Shown in pieces: positions 5,391 to 7,977 of a stretch of 7,977 bases of DNA. The stretch's first letter is position 1. Every line of letters begins with the position of its first letter. The translations under genes and the position numbers were made by a program. This DNA comes from UBA5972 sp964466385 (GTDB taxonomy: Bacteria; Pseudomonadota; Alphaproteobacteria; Rhodobacterales; Rhodobacteraceae): NCBI GenBank assembly GCA_964466385.1, contig CAYXNM010000118.1:1-7977 (forward strand), read 5' to 3'. Under the pieces are notes generated by a model. That model ran no database searches and was not told where the DNA came from. It worked only from the letters and a program-made list of their open reading frames with translations.

Positions 5391-5711
5391 ATGAAGCAAG
5401 TCTTGGCCTTGACGAGCGTTTTACTCTTTGCGGTTGTCTTTTTGCATCCGGCGGCGGCTTTTGAAGGCCGGGCTTCGGGTGCGCCTGCCGTTGAGGGCCA
5501 CTCTTCCCTGCTTGCCGATCACCCGACCCGGAAATGCGAGGGCCGGACGACCTGCCTGTCGCATGACGGGCATTCCTGCACCGATTGCGCCGTTCTGCCG
5601 GGGGCCGGTACCCGTTCGCGCGGAATGCAAGACATGCTGTCACAATTGCATGGGCAGCGTTTTGCCGGAAATATCTTGCCGGAATACATCAAGAAACCTC
5701 CGCGTCTGTGA
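5391..5711 (+). CDS. Small secreted Cys/His-rich protein, unknown function
   Basis: 106-aa protein with a clear Sec signal peptide (MKQVLALTSVLLFAVVFLHP, cleavage after AAA at about residue 23). The mature part holds four cysteines, C49, C55, C63 and C66 (CX5CX7CX2C), interleaved with H58 and H61 in CLSHDGHSCTDC. This could bind a metal or form two disulfides in the periplasm. The C-terminus is basic and proline-containing. I chose the ATG at 5391 because the signal peptide starts there; the 12 codons upstream in the same frame add nothing. No ribosome site precedes it. A competing frame through this region (from 5428) is only an upstream extension of the L,D-transpeptidase frame. I do not recognise the family. 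The gene is flanked by a cytochrome c gene and an L,D-transpeptidase gene on the same strand, separated by 118 and 61 bases. Confidence 0.7.
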   Translation: MKQVLALTSVLLFAVVFLHPAAAFEGRASGAPAVEGHSSLLADHPTRKCEGRTTCLSHDGHSCTDCAVLPGAGTRSRGMQDMLSQLHGQRFAGNILPEYIKKPPRL

Positions 5712-5772
5712 TTTCCGCTGCGCTTCCTGGCGCTCCAGTCCCGGTTTTCAGAGAGTAACGGAAGGTTCTCCC

Positions 5773-7443
5773 ATGCAAGGAATTCGATTAATGAAAGAAA
5801 AGTACCCGCCGAACGCGGTCGTTCAAACCGGTTATCTTCGCGATGACCCAAAGCGCCGTTTGCTGAACTGGCTGCTGGCGTTCACCTTGGGGATTGCCGC
5901 GCTTGTCAGCGCGCTTCCGGCACATGCCGAAAGTGTCGCGTTCAAGCAGGCGGTCGCGCAGGCGGCGGCAAAAAGCAAGGTTCTCAGCGCTTTTTACAAG
6001 GCCCGCGACTACGAACCGATCTGGACGGGAAACCGCGATGGTCAGCGCCGCCGGGCGTTCCTCGAAGCGTTGAAGCTGGCGCCATCCCACGGGCTGCCCT
6101 ACGGCCGGTATGACGCGTCCAGATTGCGCAAGGATCTGTCCGGCTTCAAATCCGCCAAGGCCCGCGGCGCCCTTGAAGTGCAGACATCTGCCAGATTTCT
6201 GCAATACGCGCGCGACATCCAGACCGGCATTCTGGAGCCCCGGCGCATCGACAAGAACATGACCCTTCGCCCGCCAAGACGCGACCCGTTGAAATTGCTG
6301 ACCAGTTTTGCGGCCAGTTCGCCGTCGGGATTTCTGAAAAAGCTGGTACCGCAGACCTCCGAATACGCGGGGCTTCTGAAAGAAAAGCGACGCATTGAAA
6401 AGATCGTCGCGCGCGGAGGCTGGGGGGCGAAAGTGAGCGCCAAAAAGCTGAAGCCGGGCGACAAGGGTGCTGCGGTTGTTTCGTTGAGGAAACGGCTGAC
6501 GAAACTTGGCTACCGGGGTGTCGGCGTGTCACCGGCTTATGACAACGCGCTCCAGATCACCGTGGCGCGGTTTCAGAAAGACTATGGGCTGATCCCCGAT
6601 GGGGTTGCGGGCGGTGCGACGCTGGCAGCCGTGAACACGTCTGCCGCGACGCGCCTGATGCAGGTTGTGATCGGGTTGGAGCGTCTGCGCTGGCTGAACA
6701 AACCCCTGGGAAAACGCCACATACTGGTGAACGAGGCTGCCTTCATGGCAAGCGTCATCGACAACGGTCGCGCGACGCTCACGACGCGGGTGGTTGTCGG
6801 ACAACGCGGGCGCTGGCGCACGCCGGAGTTTGAAAAGAAGATGACGCATCTGGTCATCAACCCGTCGTGGTACGTCCCGGCCTCGATTGCCGGAATAGAG
6901 TATTTGCCACTGCTTAAAAAAAGTTCGGACGCCCTGACCCGTCAGGACCTGGTGATGACGGACGCGGACGGAAAGGTCGTCAACCCGTCGAACATCGATT
7001 TTACGGGCTACACCAAGGACGATTTTCCCTACAGCCTGCGCCAGCCGCCATCGGGTGCCAATGCGCTTGGCAAGGTCAAGTTCATGTTTCCGAACCGGCA
7101 CGCGATCTATCTGCATGACACCCCTTCCAAGGGATTGTTCGGTCGCGATATCCGCGCTTACAGCCATGGGTGCGTGCGTGTCATGAAACCCGATGAACTG
7201 GCCTATACCCTGCTGTCCAAACAATCCGCCAACCCCAAGGCGCTGTTTGACGGTCTGGTTGCCACCGGCGAGGAGGCGACGGTCACCTTGAGGGAACCGG
7301 TGCCGATTTATCTGGTTTACCGCACAGCATGGGTCGACACAGCCGGGCGCCCCCAATACCGCGCAGACAGTTACGGGGTTGACGGCAAGGTATTCAAGGC
7401 ACTCAAGAAAGCGGGTGTGCGACTGGGCGCGGCCAAAAGCTGA
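5773..7443 (+). CDS. L,D-transpeptidase with scaffold, peptidoglycan-binding and YkuD domains (YcbB/LdtD-like)
   Basis: 556-aa periplasmic enzyme expected to form 3-3 (L,D) cross-links in peptidoglycan or attach proteins to it. There is a cytoplasmic leader, then a hydrophobic signal segment at about residues 34-52 (WLLAFTLGIAALVSALPAHA), cleaved after AHA or kept as an anchor. The scaffold domain at about 60-200 contains FYKARDYEPIW. The peptidoglycan-binding domain at about 227-288 contains LKPGDKGAAVVSLRKRL and FQKDYGLIPDGVAG. The YkuD catalytic domain at about 310-490 contains NPSWYVPASIA, H448 in IYLHDTPSK and the catalytic C467 in SHGCVRV with H465. All key residues are present and the length fits YcbB-type enzymes. 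The ATG at 5773 has GGAAGG (5760-5765) seven bases upstream; an ATG at 5791 with AAGGA nine bases upstream is an alternative. The frame open back to 5428 is an uninformative extension over the Cys-rich gene. Confidence 0.93.
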   Translation: MQGIRLMKEKYPPNAVVQTGYLRDDPKRRLLNWLLAFTLGIAALVSALPAHAESVAFKQAVAQAAAKSKVLSAFYKARDYEPIWTGNRDGQRRRAFLEALKLAPSHGLPYGRYDASRLRKDLSGFKSAKARGALEVQTSARFLQYARDIQTGILEPRRIDKNMTLRPPRRDPLKLLTSFAASSPSGFLKKLVPQTSEYAGLLKEKRRIEKIVARGGWGAKVSAKKLKPGDKGAAVVSLRKRLTKLGYRGVGVSPAYDNALQITVARFQKDYGLIPDGVAGGATLAAVNTSAATRLMQVVIGLERLRWLNKPLGKRHILVNEAAFMASVIDNGRATLTTRVVVGQRGRWRTPEFEKKMTHLVINPSWYVPASIAGIEYLPLLKKSSDALTRQDLVMTDADGKVVNPSNIDFTGYTKDDFPYSLRQPPSGANALGKVKFMFPNRHAIYLHDTPSKGLFGRDIRAYSHGCVRVMKPDELAYTLLSKQSANPKALFDGLVATGEEATVTLREPVPIYLVYRTAWVDTAGRPQYRADSYGVDGKVFKALKKAGVRLGAAKS

Positions 7444-7620
7444 AACCCGACCTTGAAACGGCCAAGGCGTCGGGGAGGAGAGTTGCCCCGGCGCGCCGGG
7501 CCTGATGCTTGCGGCCAGAGCCCTGACCAGTTGACGCCGCGGCTCCGACCTTGTGTCCGGGCGCGGAATAGGGGTCGTTGCCGCCATTACGGGTGATCGT
7601 TTCGGTTGCTCGGCACGCCA

Positions 7621-7644
7621 CGCCGAAAGAGCGTCCTTTCGGCG
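7621..7644. other. Stable 9-bp stem-loop
   Basis: CGCCGAAAG (7621-7629) and CTTTCGGCG (7636-7644) are exact reverse complements around the 6-nt loop AGCGTC. No T-run follows on the plus strand, and only a G-rich tract follows on the minus strand. It lies 178 bases past the transpeptidase stop and could be a weak or Rho-assisted terminator, or a stem of an unannotated small RNA. Confidence 0.45.
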
Positions 7645-7858
7645 CCGCACCCCCCGATTCAAAAGATTGGTTCAACGGCCCGACTGACCCTCTCAATTGT
7701 GTGTGGGCAGGGTCGCTTCCGGCCAACGTTGACGTTTGCCCCGGTTCGATCCAACCCCGCACGGCCCAGCGCCTGCCCGTGGGGTGGCGCGCGCAACGCC
7801 GGTTCGGGGCACTTAATCCCCGCAAAGTCCGAACGAACTCAATCGGATGCGCGCCATC

Positions 7859-7887
7859 GGCGCAAGCGCCGGGGCGCTGTCAGCGCC
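7859..7887. repeat. Two adjacent perfect GC palindromes
   Basis: GGCGC-AA-GCGCC (7859-7870) is followed after two G by GGCGCTG-T-CAGCGCC (7873-7887), then TTT. The shared GGCGC/GCGCC arms allow alternative pairings between the two units. They sit about 85 bases before a possible start codon at the right edge, so a leader or terminator role is possible. Confidence 0.4.
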
Positions 7888-7941
7888 TTTCAACCGGCCC
7901 GGGGCAAATCTCGACGTCCCCTTTCAGGCCAACTCCGGTCT

Positions 7942-7959
7942 TTTTCACCCACATGAAAA
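7942..7959. promoter_or_regulatory. Inverted repeat next to a possible translation start
   Basis: TTTTCA (7942-7947) and TGAAAA (7954-7959) are exact reverse complements separated by CCCACA. The right arm overlaps the putative ribosome site AAGGG (7958-7962), so a bound protein or a folded leader could block translation or transcription of the gene beginning at 7972. This is a position-based guess. Confidence 0.3.
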
Positions 7960-7971
7960 GGGTCAACGAAA

Positions 7972-7977
7972 ATGGCC
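7972..7977 (+). CDS. Possible start of the next gene, cut by the right edge
   Basis: Only ATG GCC is visible. The reason to suspect a start is AAGGG at 7958-7962, nine bases upstream, after a long gene-free stretch. A second ATG at 7953 in another frame has no ribosome site and is less likely. Nothing can be said about the product. Confidence 0.3.

Larger units (their letters stand above)
7444..7971. other. Gene-poor interval with several palindromes
   Basis: 528 bases in which I find no convincing gene; the open frames on either strand lack ribosome sites and recognisable motifs. It begins with weak hairpins after the transpeptidase stop (CCTTG/CAAGG at 7451-7467; CGGGG/CCCCG at 7471-7490) and a 14-bp perfect palindrome, CCCGGCGCGCCGGG. 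It continues with a 9-bp-stem hairpin at 7621-7644 and the tandem palindromes at 7859-7887. It may hold a terminator, regulatory region or a degraded gene. Confidence 0.5.

Noticed and set aside
5428..5772. N-terminal extension of the L,D-transpeptidase frame to a 671-aa protein
   Set aside because: The extension is Arg/Cys/Pro-rich without domain similarity, covers the signal-peptide-bearing Cys-rich gene in another frame, and good ribosome sites exist at 5773 and 5791.
7487..7500. CCCGGCGCGCCGGG as an intrinsic terminator
   Set aside because: It is a perfect palindrome without room for a normal loop, and no T-run follows.
6529..7662. Minus-strand 377-aa open frame opposite the L,D-transpeptidase
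   Set aside because: High GC keeps the antisense frame open; all conserved catalytic motifs are on the plus strand.
7743..7752. GGTTCGATCC, resembling a tRNA T-loop
   Set aside because: The flanking bases do not form a T-stem (CCCGG against CAACC), and I find no matching acceptor, D-arm or anticodon arm nearby.
7403..7825. Minus-strand 140-aa open frame past the transpeptidase
   Set aside because: No ribosome site, no signal or motif, and it overlaps the end of the transpeptidase gene; I could not distinguish it from chance.
1..7977. CRISPR array, insertion sequence or phage-type element
   Set aside because: No regularly spaced repeats, transposase or integrase motifs, or long terminal inverted repeats were seen on either strand.

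Overview
The window reads as GC-rich alphaproteobacterial DNA, most likely Rhodobacterales (Rhodobacteraceae/Roseobacteraceae/Paracoccaceae type). The grounds are codon use, short c-type cytochromes whose C-terminus resembles those of that order, DUF302 and L,D-transpeptidase relatives, and the overall gene style. This placement is inference, since no marker gene is present. The content looks like an envelope stress and metal-handling locus, with copper or a related soft metal as the best guess, rather than core genome.

Left part (1-1638, minus strand): an OmpR-type response regulator followed, with an ATGA overlap, by its sensor histidine kinase, which is cut by the left edge. The kinase's periplasmic loop contains a striking Met-rich run. 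Region 1639-1808 separates this pair from a long plus-strand series and holds a 10-bp-period direct repeat (two GATACAAA copies), typical in geometry of OmpR-family operators, and a perfect inverted repeat close to the next gene.

Middle part (1809-4252, plus strand): an exported Met/His-rich protein with three EF-hand loops, a GC-rich intercistronic hairpin, a 41-aa Met-rich single-span membrane protein that is easily overlooked, a DUF302 protein, and an exported protein with four Asp-box (BNR) repeats fused to a C-terminal cytochrome c domain. A terminator-like hairpin follows at 4274-4309.

Right part (4310-7977, plus strand): an inverted repeat with a -35-like TTGACC that closely matches CueR/HmrR (copper-responsive MerR-family) operators but has a 6-nt instead of 7-nt centre. 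It precedes an apparently internally deleted YkuD-type L,D-transpeptidase (pseudogene), a membrane-anchored monohaem cytochrome c, a small secreted Cys/His-rich protein, and a full-length three-domain L,D-transpeptidase. The last 0.5 kb is gene-poor, with several perfect palindromes and a possible new start codon at the very edge.

Working model (inference): the two-component system senses a periplasmic metal through methionines and controls the divergent Met-rich/EF-hand operon. The cytochromes and the Cys-rich protein handle electrons or metal in the periplasm. The L,D-transpeptidases, whose active-site cysteine is sensitive to copper, link the locus to cell-wall remodelling under metal stress.
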